A DNA stretch of 64,000 nt from the NCBI RefSeq assembly GCF_000227135.1, contig NC_018244.1:138967-202966 (forward strand), given 5' to 3'. The stretch comes from Leishmania donovani. Its lineage: Eukaryota > Euglenozoa > Kinetoplastea > Trypanosomatida > Trypanosomatidae. Each line of letters opens with the position of its first letter. Within the stretch, counting starts at the first letter, position 1. Below are positions 40,363-51,300 of this stretch, piece by piece. The notes under the pieces are model-generated. The model ran no database searches and was not told the origin of the DNA. It worked only from the letters and a program-made list of their open reading frames with translations. A program made the position numbers and the translations under genes.

Positions 40363-43300
40363 TCAGTACTTCCGCGTGGGGCGGGCACGCTGTTGCTGGG
40401 TATTGCGATTGCCGTTAGCAGCCACAACCGCAGACGCGTCACGCTGGTGGTAGCCGTTTCCGTTGGCGGCAGCGTGAGCAGCTGCGCCCTGGCCGTTCGA
40501 CCGGAGCGGCGTAGTGCCTGAGTTGTTGCGCTGCTTGAGCGGCCCCGTGTGGTGCCGCGACGTCGACGCACGCGTCTTCTTTGCGGGGGCCGGCTCGGGG
40601 ACGGGTGCGGGTGCGCTGGGCACTTGGCTCGCATCTCCCTCTTCGGTGACATTCATCTCCGGTGCCTCCACGGGGACCTGTGTGGTCGTCGTCAGCGCCC
40701 CCGTCGCATCCTCGGTCTCCTCAGGCCTGGTGGAGCCTTCGCCGAAGCCCTCCCGGTGGGTCTGTTGCTCCGGCTCCTGCTGCGAAGGCGGGTGGCAAGC
40801 GTGGGCGCTGCCGGCACGTCTTGCCGAGCGCGCACGCACAACCGTCGGCGAGTCGGCCGCGCACTCGGGCTGAAGAATCGCCAAGGGCACGCGCAGGGGC
40901 GGATAAGGCACCGGCGTCGGTGCAGGCGTGTGTGAAGCGGGCTTGCGTGTCCCCGCCCGCTTCTGCTGCTTGTGCTGCTTCTGTTGCTTCTGTTGCGGCT
41001 GCTGTTGGCTGCTGTTCTCATCATTCCAGTCGCTCACCCACGGCGGCCGCGCCGCAAGGGGGATCGACCGCGGCTTGGCGGCAGCGGCACCGCTGCGAGA
41101 ATGCGACGGCGACGACGCGGACGACCGGCGATGCGATGTGCGGGTGGACGTGGAGATGGAGGGGGCGTTCGGGGCGGTGGCCGGCGACTCCGCCGCAGCG
41201 GCGTCCTGCGCCGTCATCGGTTGCTCGTGAATGTGACTCACCGCCTCGAGTGGCTGCGAGGCCTCGGGTCCTGCGTGTTCGCTCTGATACTCGCACGCAC
41301 CCTCGCTGTCGTTCGGCTGCTGAGCGTCTACGAAAGCCGCAGCGGCGTGGTCGTCGTCGGCGCCGTCGTTGGTGTCGGACGTGGCCGGCTCCGCTTTGCA
41401 CGCCGCCGACGCCGGAGAGTTCGCTGCCCGTGCCGCACCACGCGAGGTCACGCTACGCGACGACGTCGCACGGCGGCTGTCTGTGCTGCTTGGCCGGCGA
41501 GAGAGGATGCGGCGAGGCAGAACAGCGGCAGACATGCTCCGATCCCAGCAGTGCAGCAGGTGTTCTGCCTTTGTGTTTATGTCGCTGCAGTCGGCCCAGA
41601 AGCGGTGCAGCGACTCCGTGTACGGGCCATGGCACACGTTACTCGCCAGTAAGTCCTCCACGCGTTCCATGAAGTCGACCGCCTGCGCCTTAACCTCCAG
41701 GGCGTAGTCCATGGTGTCCCTGTCAACGAAGTAGTTCCTGTGATAGACCGTGATGGCTTTGTCCAGCTTCGGCTCCTCGCGCACGAGGAAGGCGTAGATG
41801 CGAATACGCAGCACATCAAAGTATTCAATAAAGGCGCGCAGCTCACCTTGGACAGCGAAGGGCACGAGGCGACGCCTCCGGTGGTGCCCCGCCGTCGTGC
41901 CACCAGCGCAGTGCTGCCCGCTGTTGGCGAAGAAGAGGCCCCCGTCGTTCTGCCCAGGCGTGCTCGCGGAGAGGGAGCGAGCACGCTGGCGGCTTCGGGA
42001 GCGCATCCGGCTCCATGAAAGGGTGTGGGCGGTGGTGCGATGCAACGAGCTGGCGCGCCGCTCACTCACGCGAGAGGCGGAGCGGACCCTGGACGACGCG
42101 GCACCACCGCTAGCATACCCCGACCGCGGCGCCCCTGCACTGGTGGTGCCCGCACCCTCCTCGCCGTCGTCCGTATGGAGGCTGAACAATGGCATCACGA
42201 AGGCATCGCCCGGGTCGCTGTGCGCGGTGCTGTACCCCACGCCAGCAGCAGTCGGGGGTTCGGCCGTCAGTGGCACCGGTTCCTCGTAGAACTTGTTGCT
42301 TAGCAGAGCTGTAAAGAGGGAGTGGTCGCCCATCACCGGCAGGTGAGTGGCGCCGGAGGTGGCGCAGGCCTCCTCGATGAACGCCATCAATTCCGGCGAT
42401 GCTGCCTCAAGCCCCGAGTTCAGCAGCACCGCCTCCGATGTGTTGTCGATGATGATGTAGAAATTCTCAGGTAGGCAGTTGGCGGGCGCACCGGCCTCGC
42501 GCTGCGACTCCACCAGCGCGTGGATCGCCTCCTTCGCCGCCTCCACGTCACCCGGGCCGTAGACGGCGCCGCCGCAGCACTCGACCGCGCGCCAGTAGCG
42601 CGTCGCTGAAGCGTCCGTGAAGAAGAAAAAGACGCGGTTGGCGAACAGGTCGGCGCGCGAGCGGTTGGTCATGGCGGTGGAAGGGATGGGAAAGAGGGAG
42701 AACGGGCAGGTGTCCGACTCGGGGCGAAGGTATGTGGTGGAGGTAGGGTGATTTGTGCAGCGCACCGGCAACTCGAAGCGCGACGGGGCCGGCAGCGTGC
42801 TGAGCGGCGCCGCCGCGTTCTTCGCCACCGCCGCGAACCACTCGAACACGTACGTTGGCTGCACGATGGAGTAGCCGTAGGAAAGGGCAGCCAAGCAGTT
42901 CGTGCTGTCGTTGAGCTCGGCAGCACAGTAAAGCTGCCCAATCGGAATCGCCGGCGCCTCGTGCGAAGGTATCGGCTCATCCACAAGAGTCGCACCTAGT
43001 TGGCCGAACATGCGGCGCAGGTCATTCATGTAGTCCTCGGGGTACGCATTACGCTCGATACCGACCATCAGCGGGCGGTAGCGAAAAGTGCCGCAGATGC
43101 CATCACCAAGATATAGCATGTCGCCGTCGTGAGCGATCGCCGAGTCGCCCGCGTTCAGGGTCGTCTCACCAAGGCGTACTTCAGCGTCGCCCTTCGTGGG
43201 TAGGGCCGTCACACGCACTACCAGCCTGCAGCCTTTACCGTCAGCTTCGGCGGGTGCATCAGAGACCCCGCTGCGCTGCTCCTCCAGCGCGTCATTGGCC

Positions 43301-43536
43301 GCAACGATGCTGTCGTGCTCAACTGCGGGGGCTGTGCGTGCGGCTGCCTCCACCTCGCGGGCCGCCTCGTTTTCATGCAGCACCGTCACGGACACGTGCT
43401 CGTCCGAGATACCCTCGTATGCTAGGCTGATATCGGCCGCCGCGTACTGGCCGAGAATGTACGGTTTACGAATCACCAGGGAGTAGTATGGTGCCGACCG
43501 GTACGGCGAGGTGGTCGAGATTTCGAGCGCGTACAT
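40363..43536 (-). CDS. NBS1: Nibrin/NBS1-like protein: FHA, BRCT, BRCT (1057 aa)
   Basis: NBS1 is the phospho-protein-binding subunit of the MRE11-RAD50-NBS1 DNA double-strand-break complex. The layout fits it. Residues about 18-155 form an FHA-like fold (YILGQYAAADISL, GISDEHVSV, GDMLYLGDGICGTFRYRPL), and the first BRCT follows directly (about 156-240; GQLGATLVDE, ALSYGYSIVQPTYVFEW). The FRYRPL junction and the IVQPTYVFEWFAAV helix resemble the equivalent part of human NBS1. A second BRCT follows at about 297-419 (RVFFFFTDAS, VECCGGAVYG). The FHA loop has Gln where the phosphate-binding Arg is expected (GQ instead of GR), while Ser44 and His47 are kept. Residues 56-100 are an insertion. Residues about 545-650 are an ordered helical region; the C-terminal 400 residues are Ala/Pro/Gln/Ser-rich. 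No acidic FxY ATM-binding tail is visible. A different FHA-BRCT protein remains possible. Confidence 0.65.
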   Translation of the reverse strand: MYALEISTTSPYRSAPYYSLVIRKPYILGQYAAADISLAYEGISDEHVSVTVLHENEAAREVEAAARTAPAVEHDSIVAANDALEEQRSGVSDAPAEADGKGCRLVVRVTALPTKGDAEVRLGETTLNAGDSAIAHDGDMLYLGDGICGTFRYRPLMVGIERNAYPEDYMNDLRRMFGQLGATLVDEPIPSHEAPAIPIGQLYCAAELNDSTNCLAALSYGYSIVQPTYVFEWFAAVAKNAAAPLSTLPAPSRFELPVRCTNHPTSTTYLRPESDTCPFSLFPIPSTAMTNRSRADLFANRVFFFFTDASATRYWRAVECCGGAVYGPGDVEAAKEAIHALVESQREAGAPANCLPENFYIIIDNTSEAVLLNSGLEAASPELMAFIEEACATSGATHLPVMGDHSLFTALLSNKFYEEPVPLTAEPPTAAGVGYSTAHSDPGDAFVMPLFSLHTDDGEEGAGTTSAGAPRSGYASGGAASSRVRSASRVSERRASSLHRTTAHTLSWSRMRSRSRQRARSLSASTPGQNDGGLFFANSGQHCAGGTTAGHHRRRRLVPFAVQGELRAFIEYFDVLRIRIYAFLVREEPKLDKAITVYHRNYFVDRDTMDYALEVKAQAVDFMERVEDLLASNVCHGPYTESLHRFWADCSDINTKAEHLLHCWDRSMSAAVLPRRILSRRPSSTDSRRATSSRSVTSRGAARAANSPASAACKAEPATSDTNDGADDDHAAAAFVDAQQPNDSEGACEYQSEHAGPEASQPLEAVSHIHEQPMTAQDAAAAESPATAPNAPSISTSTRTSHRRSSASSPSHSRSGAAAAKPRSIPLAARPPWVSDWNDENSSQQQPQQKQQKQHKQQKRAGTRKPASHTPAPTPVPYPPLRVPLAILQPECAADSPTVVRARSARRAGSAHACHPPSQQEPEQQTHREGFGEGSTRPEETEDATGALTTTTQVPVEAPEMNVTEEGDASQVPSAPAPVPEPAPAKKTRASTSRHHTGPLKQRNNSGTTPLRSNGQGAAAHAAANGNGYHQRDASAVVAANGNRNTQQQRARPTRKY

Positions 43537-44611
43537 CCTTCCACTGATTCTAGCGCCGCAGCTGCTGTAAAACGGTTTTGTTATCGATTGAAGATGCTTG
43601 ATGCGGGAGGGGGGGGGGGGCTCGCAGCAACGTGCCGGCTAAGCGAAAAGGAGTAAAGACGAGTGGTGGCGGAGATCCGTGATGCTGCTGCGCTGTCGTC
43701 CCCGTCGACTCGAACACGCAGCAGGTGTCGACGAGGATGGGAAAGAAAGAAGCGAACGAAATGGGAGGAGGGGTCGGGAGGCCGTGCGGCTTCTGCGGAC
43801 GATGCGAGCTCACAATAATGCCGCTCCTGCTGATTGGATGGTCAACCGAATAAAAGAAGAAAATATGTGTATGTGGCTAAGGGGGGAGGGGGCAGAATGC
43901 GGTGCGCCAACGCCCTACACAACAGCCGCGAAGGAGGAAGTACGCACGAGACGACGAAGGAGGGGATGGGGGAGGGGAAAGCTATGAGAGCACGGAAAGA
44001 CAAGGAAGAATGCGGTGGTGTGCGAGGGGTTGTTGGGGTGTGCGTGTGTGGGGGGAGGGGGCCGATCTGTGATGAGCGAAACGAAAACAAGAAGCGAGTG
44101 AGAGAGTGAGAAAAGGAAGGATGCGTTACGATCTCTTGTTGCAGAAGCTGTAAGGGCACGGTTGTCAGCGTGATGGGAGAGATGGATGAAGGGCAAAGGG
44201 GAGGAGGGCAGAGAAGGGGTTCCATGTCAGCTTTACTGTCTTGCCTCTCGCAGGAAACACACACACACACACAAATTCGTGCCTGCTGTCAGCAAGTTCC
44301 GTTTTTTGCTGCTCGTTCTTGTCTCTGCGCGGCGAGCCGTGCGCGTCACACGCAGTGCATGAAGAGAGAGGCACAGCGACGCGCTCAACCACGCGCGTAC
44401 AGTTCTTTACAGTTGTTTTAACGCTTCTTTGTCTTTATGGCAGACACACGCACGCACGAGGGAGAGATGGCTACGAAGGACGTCGTGGGGGTGGAAGAGA
44501 AGCAGTGCACCTTCGGTGTGGTTGACAAGGAGCTATAGGAAAGGTATGCGCGCCCCTGCAGCTGCACAGCACGCACCGCGCACACGCCGACATACATGAG
44601 CAAATGTGGCG
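43537..44611. other. Spacer between nibrin-like and methyltransferase genes
   Basis: No gene is seen. A C/T run on the minus strand (43604-43620) lies about 70-85 nt upstream of the nibrin-like ATG and is the probable pyrimidine tract for its acceptor. Confidence 0.5.
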
Positions 44612-46243
44612 TCACCGCTGCTGCTTCAGCTCCTTCATCCGCTGCAGCAACTCCTTCATGCGTGCGAAGACAGGAAACTTGAAGCGACGCGTTGCATCCG
44701 CGGAGAGCTCCTGCAGCGGCACCTTCTTTGCCTCAACCGTGCGATACGCCTGAATGCACTCCTTCATGGCCGCCGCGTAGGGGGCATAATACAGGGTGGC
44801 GGCAGATGGGGACTGCTGGCCACTTGCATCGGCCGCGTTGGTATCTACGTCACCAGCAGCTGCCATGTCGGTGGCAGGAGAGGCAGAGGACGGCTGCTGC
44901 AGCGCGAGCGCCACCAGCTCAGCCTCTCCCTTTTCTATCTGCCGCGCCAGCAGCTCCATTTCGTCCAGCCTCTCGGCCCGCTCCCGCTCATTCATTGCAA
45001 TGGCGTTCGTTGCATCGGCGACTTGTGCCTCAATGGCAGAGGCGGAAGAGCCCGCGGTGTCGTCGTGATGCTTGGATGCCTCTTTCAGCACCGTCAGCTC
45101 TTTGCTCAGCTTTACCCGCTGGTGACGCAGCTTCATCTGCGCGTCCATGTGGCGCTGCATCGCATCAATAGAGCTCTTGAAGGCGTCCAGATTCGCGCGA
45201 AGGCGCAGACACGCGTCGTACTCGAGTCCGAAGCTCTCAGCTGCTACCGGTGCCGCTGCCGCCGGATCGTCGCTGGTGCCAGACACGGCCCTCTGCTGCA
45301 CCTCGGCCGGTGGCACGTTGCCCTCCGGGTACATGGTGAGCCCCTCCGGGATGTGCCCCCACTCCATCTTCTCGATCGGGATTGTGTCCCAGTTCACGGC
45401 GTTTCGCTCCGCCTCTGCGCGTTGCTTCGCCTCCGGATTTTGCGCGAGCTCGTTGTCGCGCTCAAAGGCGGCAGTAGGCAGCCGCTCCTCGCCCTCACGC
45501 TTGCGCTGCGCCATCTGCAGAGCGAACTCCCTCTCCGAAGAGCGCAGGTCGTTTGCCACGCGGATGGCTGCAGCCATCTTTGCGTCCACCTCGGGCAGCT
45601 CCGCGTTCGGCTGCGCGAGGCAGGTGGGCTCGTAAGAGAGGAAGCACACGTACTGGTAAGTTAGGTGCTCCACAAGGGGGTAGAAGGTGGCAATGAAGAG
45701 CGGGCGATCGAGCAGGTTCTCTAGCATTGTGTGATTCTCCAGCACCGTCGTGAAGAGCAGCTTGCCGCCCTCCTTGAGCAGCAGCTTCGCCGTCGTCACG
45801 TAACGCGCCCACACATCCGCTGTGATGAATGGCGGGTCGGCGACGACGTAGTCGAAGGCAGCCATGTACTGGATCGGCACCTGCTCTGGCTGGTGAAAGT
45901 CGTACTGCACGTAGCACGGGTCGCTGGCCCACTGGGCGTCGTACTCGAACACGCGACTGCAGCGCCGAAGCTGCGTCATCTGTGCCTCGTCCTCGGCCGT
46001 CTCATCGCCGCGGCGCTCGTCCAGTGCAAAGAAGAGCGACGGGGTGGACAAGAAGGCGCAGGCGGTGGCGTGATGGCACACCTCGCGCACAAGGTGGTGG
46101 ATCGTGTTCCTGGAGTACCAGTACTGGTTGAACTCGGCCTTGATGTGCGCGGCGTTGAAGGTGCTACGCGAGGCCCCCGATGCACCACCCACAGCAGCAC
46201 TGGCAGCGCCGCTGAGGGAGGGGTTACCCTGACTGTTCGGCAT
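44612..46243 (-). CDS. EEF1AKMT1 (N6AMT2)-type methyltransferase with coiled-coil tail (543 aa)
   Basis: Residues about 30-210 match the EEF1AKMT1/Efm5 family of SAM-dependent lysine methyltransferases, which modify translation elongation factor 1A: FNQYWYSRNT (38-47), LSTPSLFFAL, VFEYDAQWA, then FDYVVADPPF with the N6-MTase-like motif IV at 136-139, LLKEGGKLLFTT, and FLSYEPTCL. Family members are usually near 200-230 residues. Here a 330-residue extension follows, Ala/Glu/Arg-rich and strongly helical (about 245-300 and 380-543, for example ERAERLDEMELLARQIEKGE), ending MKELLQRMKELKQQR. The start is the ATG at 46243; a pyrimidine tract and GTGAG (46259-46284, minus strand) lie about 15 nt upstream. 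The elongation-factor substrate is inferred from the family, and the tail suggests a partner or scaffold role. Confidence 0.85.
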   Translation of the reverse strand: MPNSQGNPSLSGAASAAVGGASGASRSTFNAAHIKAEFNQYWYSRNTIHHLVREVCHHATACAFLSTPSLFFALDERRGDETAEDEAQMTQLRRCSRVFEYDAQWASDPCYVQYDFHQPEQVPIQYMAAFDYVVADPPFITADVWARYVTTAKLLLKEGGKLLFTTVLENHTMLENLLDRPLFIATFYPLVEHLTYQYVCFLSYEPTCLAQPNAELPEVDAKMAAAIRVANDLRSSEREFALQMAQRKREGEERLPTAAFERDNELAQNPEAKQRAEAERNAVNWDTIPIEKMEWGHIPEGLTMYPEGNVPPAEVQQRAVSGTSDDPAAAAPVAAESFGLEYDACLRLRANLDAFKSSIDAMQRHMDAQMKLRHQRVKLSKELTVLKEASKHHDDTAGSSASAIEAQVADATNAIAMNERERAERLDEMELLARQIEKGEAELVALALQQPSSASPATDMAAAGDVDTNAADASGQQSPSAATLYYAPYAAAMKECIQAYRTVEAKKVPLQELSADATRRFKFPVFARMKELLQRMKELKQQR

Positions 46244-48388
46244 TGTGGAGCTCGACGACTCACGGAGGGAGAAGGCGGGAGGGGCGCACGCACACACACA
46301 CACACACACACACGCTCGGCAGCGATGGCAATCGAGTGAGCACACAGAGACACCGCAAATTACAGCAACAATAAAAACGGTAATAAGGAGCGCAGTGGAG
46401 GCAATGCACACGCACGCATAGATCTACATATACTGTATATAGGCACACACACATGCATATGCATCTATCTATACGTATGTGCGTGGATGTGTGCGTGTGT
46501 GCGCGTGTGCGGCTATCTGGGCAGGTGTGTATGCGTAGTGCAGGGAAGAGGCAGGGAGGGTCACACTCTCACGGTGTTTGCGACGTGATCTGTCCACTAG
46601 AGATAATGGCGCGCGGGCTTCTAGGAGTATGTGTGCGCATGTGTATGTGTGGAGGGAGAGAGAGACACGGGCTCATCACGTCGAGGGAGAAGGTAAGGGA
46701 GCGTGTGAAGTCGGAAGAGCTGCATCGGTGGCTGAGGAGGTGGGGGCGGTGCACTATGGCTATCCGGCATGTAATCGCCAGCTGCCGTGTCCTTCCGCCG
46801 CCCCTCGCATACGCGAGCCTGGATGGCTGGCGATGTGCGCACGTGGATGCTTTAGCGTGCGCGCACAGGCATTCCCCAAGCGAAGACATGCACGAGCGCT
46901 CGCCACGCGCGAAGGCAGAGACGCAGAGCGAGAGAGATGGGAAAGGACTGCGCTAGTCACATCGCCATCATTCTCCTTGGTAGCAGCGCGCAGCCGCCAC
47001 TTCGCTCAGGCGTTGTTGAGAAGGTTCATGCGAGGGCTACTCTATTCGTGGAACACATTGCTCACTGATACAAGCACGCGCGCATCTGCATTTATGTGGC
47101 AGCTGGCGTGTGTGCCTCGGCGCCTTCTTGGTTATCTCGGACAGGAAGAGGCAGAGGGGAGTGCCATTGCAGCTGCAAGGATGAAGGAAGATGGGGAAGA
47201 GGGGCCGGGGTGAGTGTACGGTCACGCTCATTCCGTCCCACGCACGAAGTGTGTCCACGCAGAGCAAAAAAAGAAAAACAAAGAGAATAGGTTCCGTGTT
47301 AACTGATCAGCATCTAGTTGCCCACAAACACAGGAGCCACGTATGCGAAGACACCGTCATGTGCGATGTGCTTACGCCAGCACGGCTGCGCATCGCATGT
47401 CAGAAGAGTGGTGTCTCATCACACAGGCGCAAGCAAATCTCGCTCATACATTATCTGCATACGCGCTGGTGTGGATGTGTAAGAGGTGGGGGCAGAGATC
47501 TATGTTCGGAAATACCAATGCGCGCCATGTTATAGACGCCTCCTGCAGCCATACCCTCCTCCCCGCCAGCCTGACCCTTCTGGCGCACCCCTCCCGGTGC
47601 GCCCAGCTCCGAGGAGGCGATGAAATCACGCGAAGGAGCGACGAAGGTGAGGTGATGGGGCAAGCAGACAAACAACATGCGCGCGTTGTCTAAACACAAG
47701 GAGACGCCAGAGTCGGAGAGGGCGAAGGGAGGAGTTCGAGGAGGCACGGCAACAAAAACCTCTATAGCCCAAAACGATCAAAAATTCAGAGGAGTGCCCA
47801 AAGGAAACGGCATAGACACGAATACAGAGCGGGGAAGGGGGCAGAGCCACCGATACATGCAGGCGCCATGTGTTCTCTTCGCAACTGCTGCTCTTCGCAT
47901 GTCTGTGTCTGCCGAAGGGGGGGGGGGGTAAATACATCAACCAAAAAGAGGAGGAGGGACGCAGGGGCATGTATAACCCTAAGGCGCCGGACCGCCTGCG
48001 GATGCACACGCCCCTGCTTTTCCCTCCTCCACATCCTTCACGCCAACGACGAGGCAGCGTGTAGAAAGCAAAGCATGACAGGCTGTGCCCGTGTCTCCAC
48101 CCGCGCCCTCACCCCGCATACTTCTCTGGAGAGGGGGCACCCGCGAAACCGGCACGCACCAGCACAGAGTAGATCATGGCACACAAGCAGGCTGCCGGCA
48201 TATCAAGCACGACACAGCCTGTTAAGGGAGAAGGAGGAGGTACTCCTGACGCACACTGAAAAAAAAAACGAGGAAAGACGCACGCACACGCCGCCCTCTC
48301 CCTTCCTGACCACTCTCTCTCGAGCCTAAGTGTGCACGTGCACAGGCCATGTCGGCTTCTGGCCTCCTCCTCTCTCTTCGATGCCTGC
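46244..48388. other. Spacer (2.1 kb) / 3' UTR of the 1317-aa gene
   Basis: No gene is seen. It has a CA run at 46290-46312, a probable splice acceptor for the methyltransferase gene at 46259-46284 (minus strand), and a G run near 47919-47929. Plus-strand open frames of up to 211 residues (46578-47213) lack conserved features. Confidence 0.55.
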
Positions 48389-51300
48389 TCAGAGCTCCCT
48401 TAGGCTTTCTATAAACTTGCGGTAGTACACGAGAACATCCAGTGGAGGAGGTCGGTGGGCGAGGCCCACTGCAGCCGCAGCCGCCTCCGTGCGCACGAGC
48501 TCGGAAGTTGTCCGGGGAACCATCAGTGAATTGCCTGTGCTCGCCACGATCGACTTCGGTGCCGCAGCAGCGGGGTCGCGCCTCTCCCGCTGAAGGAGCG
48601 CGTACTGCTGGCGAAGTCGTGGAAAGAGCGTTTCCAGCGGCCCCGTCACGTCGTTTAACTCGTTCGCCACATCCAGCTGAGTCTGCTCCGCATCCGCCTC
48701 TGTTGCGGTCACGTGCGCGTGGCCGCGGAGATCGCTGCATTCTGACGGCGCCGCACTACTTGTTCTTCGCCGCTTCTGCGCCGGCTGGGCAACGTTGATG
48801 GCGCAGTCGTGGCGGCTGGCATTGGTGGCCCCTAGGTGACGCCAAGCGTACCGCTCGCCAAACACTTGCTTGAAAGCCTCCAGCACGGTGAAGTAGAACT
48901 GCAGGTACAGCTCTTCCTCGGCGCGGCGTTGCTGCAGCATCATAACATGCTCGAGCGTCCGGCTGGGGGAGATGCACGTCGCCGGACGGCCGCAGCACTC
49001 CGGCTTCGCCGCCTTGTCGTCGCCATCCGCATCTGCGTCCGACTTGCTGCAGTCCGGAGGCTGCGCTACGCCGATCAGATGCGAGGACGAGAAGGGCGAG
49101 CCGCTCCCCCCGACCCGCGTCGTCGTGTCGTGTGCATCGAGGGAGAGGCGCTGCTGGCGCGGTGTCTTGAAGAGCTTGTGTGACGCTGTCGCGGCTCGGT
49201 GACGAGGCTCACCGGCCTCGCTGCTGCTCAGCTGACGGCTAAGCGGCGTCCCCGATAGCAGCACCGCACGGCGGCCCTCAACATGGTGAGACGGAAGGTG
49301 CGCACTATCGGAGCGAGTATCCGCACCACCACCCGACGCGACCATGGAGGCCCGCATCGGTGTGGCAGCCAAGGCGCCCTCTGCTGTTCGTAGCGACCAA
49401 GTCGCGGGCGGCATCTGCCGTCGCGTAATGACAAAGTACGTGACACGCACGACCGTCTCCATTGGCAGGACGCCGTGATCCCTCGCGTCGTAGCCCTGCA
49501 GGCGTCGCAGGATGGCGTCTGCAGCGGCCCTCAGCTGTGGCCGCAGGGCAATGGCGGCAGATCGCCACTCCCTCGACGTACGCGTAGGAGACACAGAGGC
49601 GGTTTTCAGCGCAGCCGATGGCGGCGCAGACGGCTCCACTGCGGCCACGGTGACAGTGGAGAGTGGGAGACTGCGCTTCAGCGTGGGTGAGACGCTCAGC
49701 GACGCGCACGCGGTGGTCGACACCGTCGCAGTCAACTGCGCGACAGGCGTCGGCGCGGTAGCCGAGAGTGTATTCTCTGCAGTCGGCGACGTCTCCGGCA
49801 AGTGGAAGCTGGCACGGTGGTCCCGCAGGGCAGAGAGAAGACTCTCCCGTGTCCGGCACACCTCGGCTTGCGCGCGCCTCACCAGCTCCTTCACCTCCTC
49901 GCTGACACGCGCCGACTCGGCCGAAGACGGCCGGGACATCGACGGCGCCGCCTCCGAGGGCCTGCGGAGCGTACCGGCGGCGGCGAAAGGTGGGGGTGTC
50001 GCCGTGCTGTACCGATGCTGCGTGGTCGCCGCCTCAGGGGCAGGCAGTGGCGGCAGGTCGACAGGCGTCACCGCGTCGTCTTCGGCCGAGAGAAAGTTCA
50101 GCTGGACGGAGGCCGAGGTGGCAGAGCCGGCTGCGAGAGGCGGCGATGACAGGCAGTACGCCTCAGCCTGTGGGCGCGCCGGCTCCGGTGAAAAGGACGG
50201 TGCTGAGACCGCGGGGCTCGCGGCGGAGTTTGCAGCGGTGTGTCGGGGAGCTGAGAAGCTGCAGTGGTGATGCGCACCCTCTGCTGAGGCGATCAGCTGC
50301 GCGGCTTCCACAGAAGTGTCAGCGGGAGCGGTGCACTGATGGGTGCTCTCCTGCAATTCGACTCCCGCTTCTGGTGCCGTCACTGCTGAGGTGCTGGCTT
50401 CATCCGCCAGCTTTAGCGCACGCTCCGTCTGAGCTCGGGCGGTGTCACTGTCCTTGCTCGTCTCCTCTGCCTCTCCCTCTTGCGTGTGCAGCGCTGCAGA
50501 CACCTCCCTATCGCGGTCGCGGCGTCGGCGGAGCGGGGTAGGCGTCGAGCCGCTGACAAGCCACAGCGAGCTCATCGCCGTTGTCGTCGCCGACAACGAC
50601 GGGCCGGAGATGCTGTTCAGCGCCATGAAGGAGTGGAGAGGCGTCACACTAGCCGGACCGTCGTCTGCAGCAGTTGGGAGAGACGCTGCTGCGTCCAGCT
50701 GCGCTGGTATCATCGCCGTCGCTTGCAGCTTGGACTTCAGGGTGCTGCTCGCAGGCTGAGTGTTGGCGGCAGTCGCAGCGGTGGCGGTGGTCAAGCTCAC
50801 AGGCGCGTTCGCGGCCTTGCTCGTCAGAACCGTCTTCGTGCCAGCCCGCTGCTGCTGCTGCTGCTGCTGCTCTGTCACGTCTCCGGCATCGTCACAGACC
50901 GCGCCCACGGTCTCTCGCACATGTGCCGGCGACGACCTCTTCGATGTCGCTGCAGTCTGCGTCACGTGCGGCACAGGCCGGGGAAGCGGGCTCATCATAC
51001 TGCTGCTGCCTGCACTGCTCAGGCTTCGACTGTGGCTGCTAGCCGACTCTCTCTCGGCCGCAGTCGCAGGGTGGGCGGTAAGCGGGGCGCGGTGCTGCGC
51101 ATCCTTTTCCGCCTCCTCCACCACGACGCCCGGGACAAGACGACCGTCCGGTAGCGTGAGGGACACCGCGGGCTCCTCGGCAAGCGGCGCATGAGCGACA
51201 GTGGGCGGGTGCGCGTTCGCGTGTGCGATAACTGCGGCGGTTGACCGGCCATCCGTAAAGGCGGACGCCTCGTCCTCGTCTCCGTTGTCCACGACGAGGA

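Noticed and set aside
39447..40418. A 323-residue plus-strand open frame
   Set aside because: Low-complexity Arg/Thr/His composition from CA-rich DNA; it runs into the 3' end of the nibrin-like gene on the other strand.
47966..47978. AACCCTAA, the telomere-type unit
   Set aside because: A single unit only, with no tandem array.
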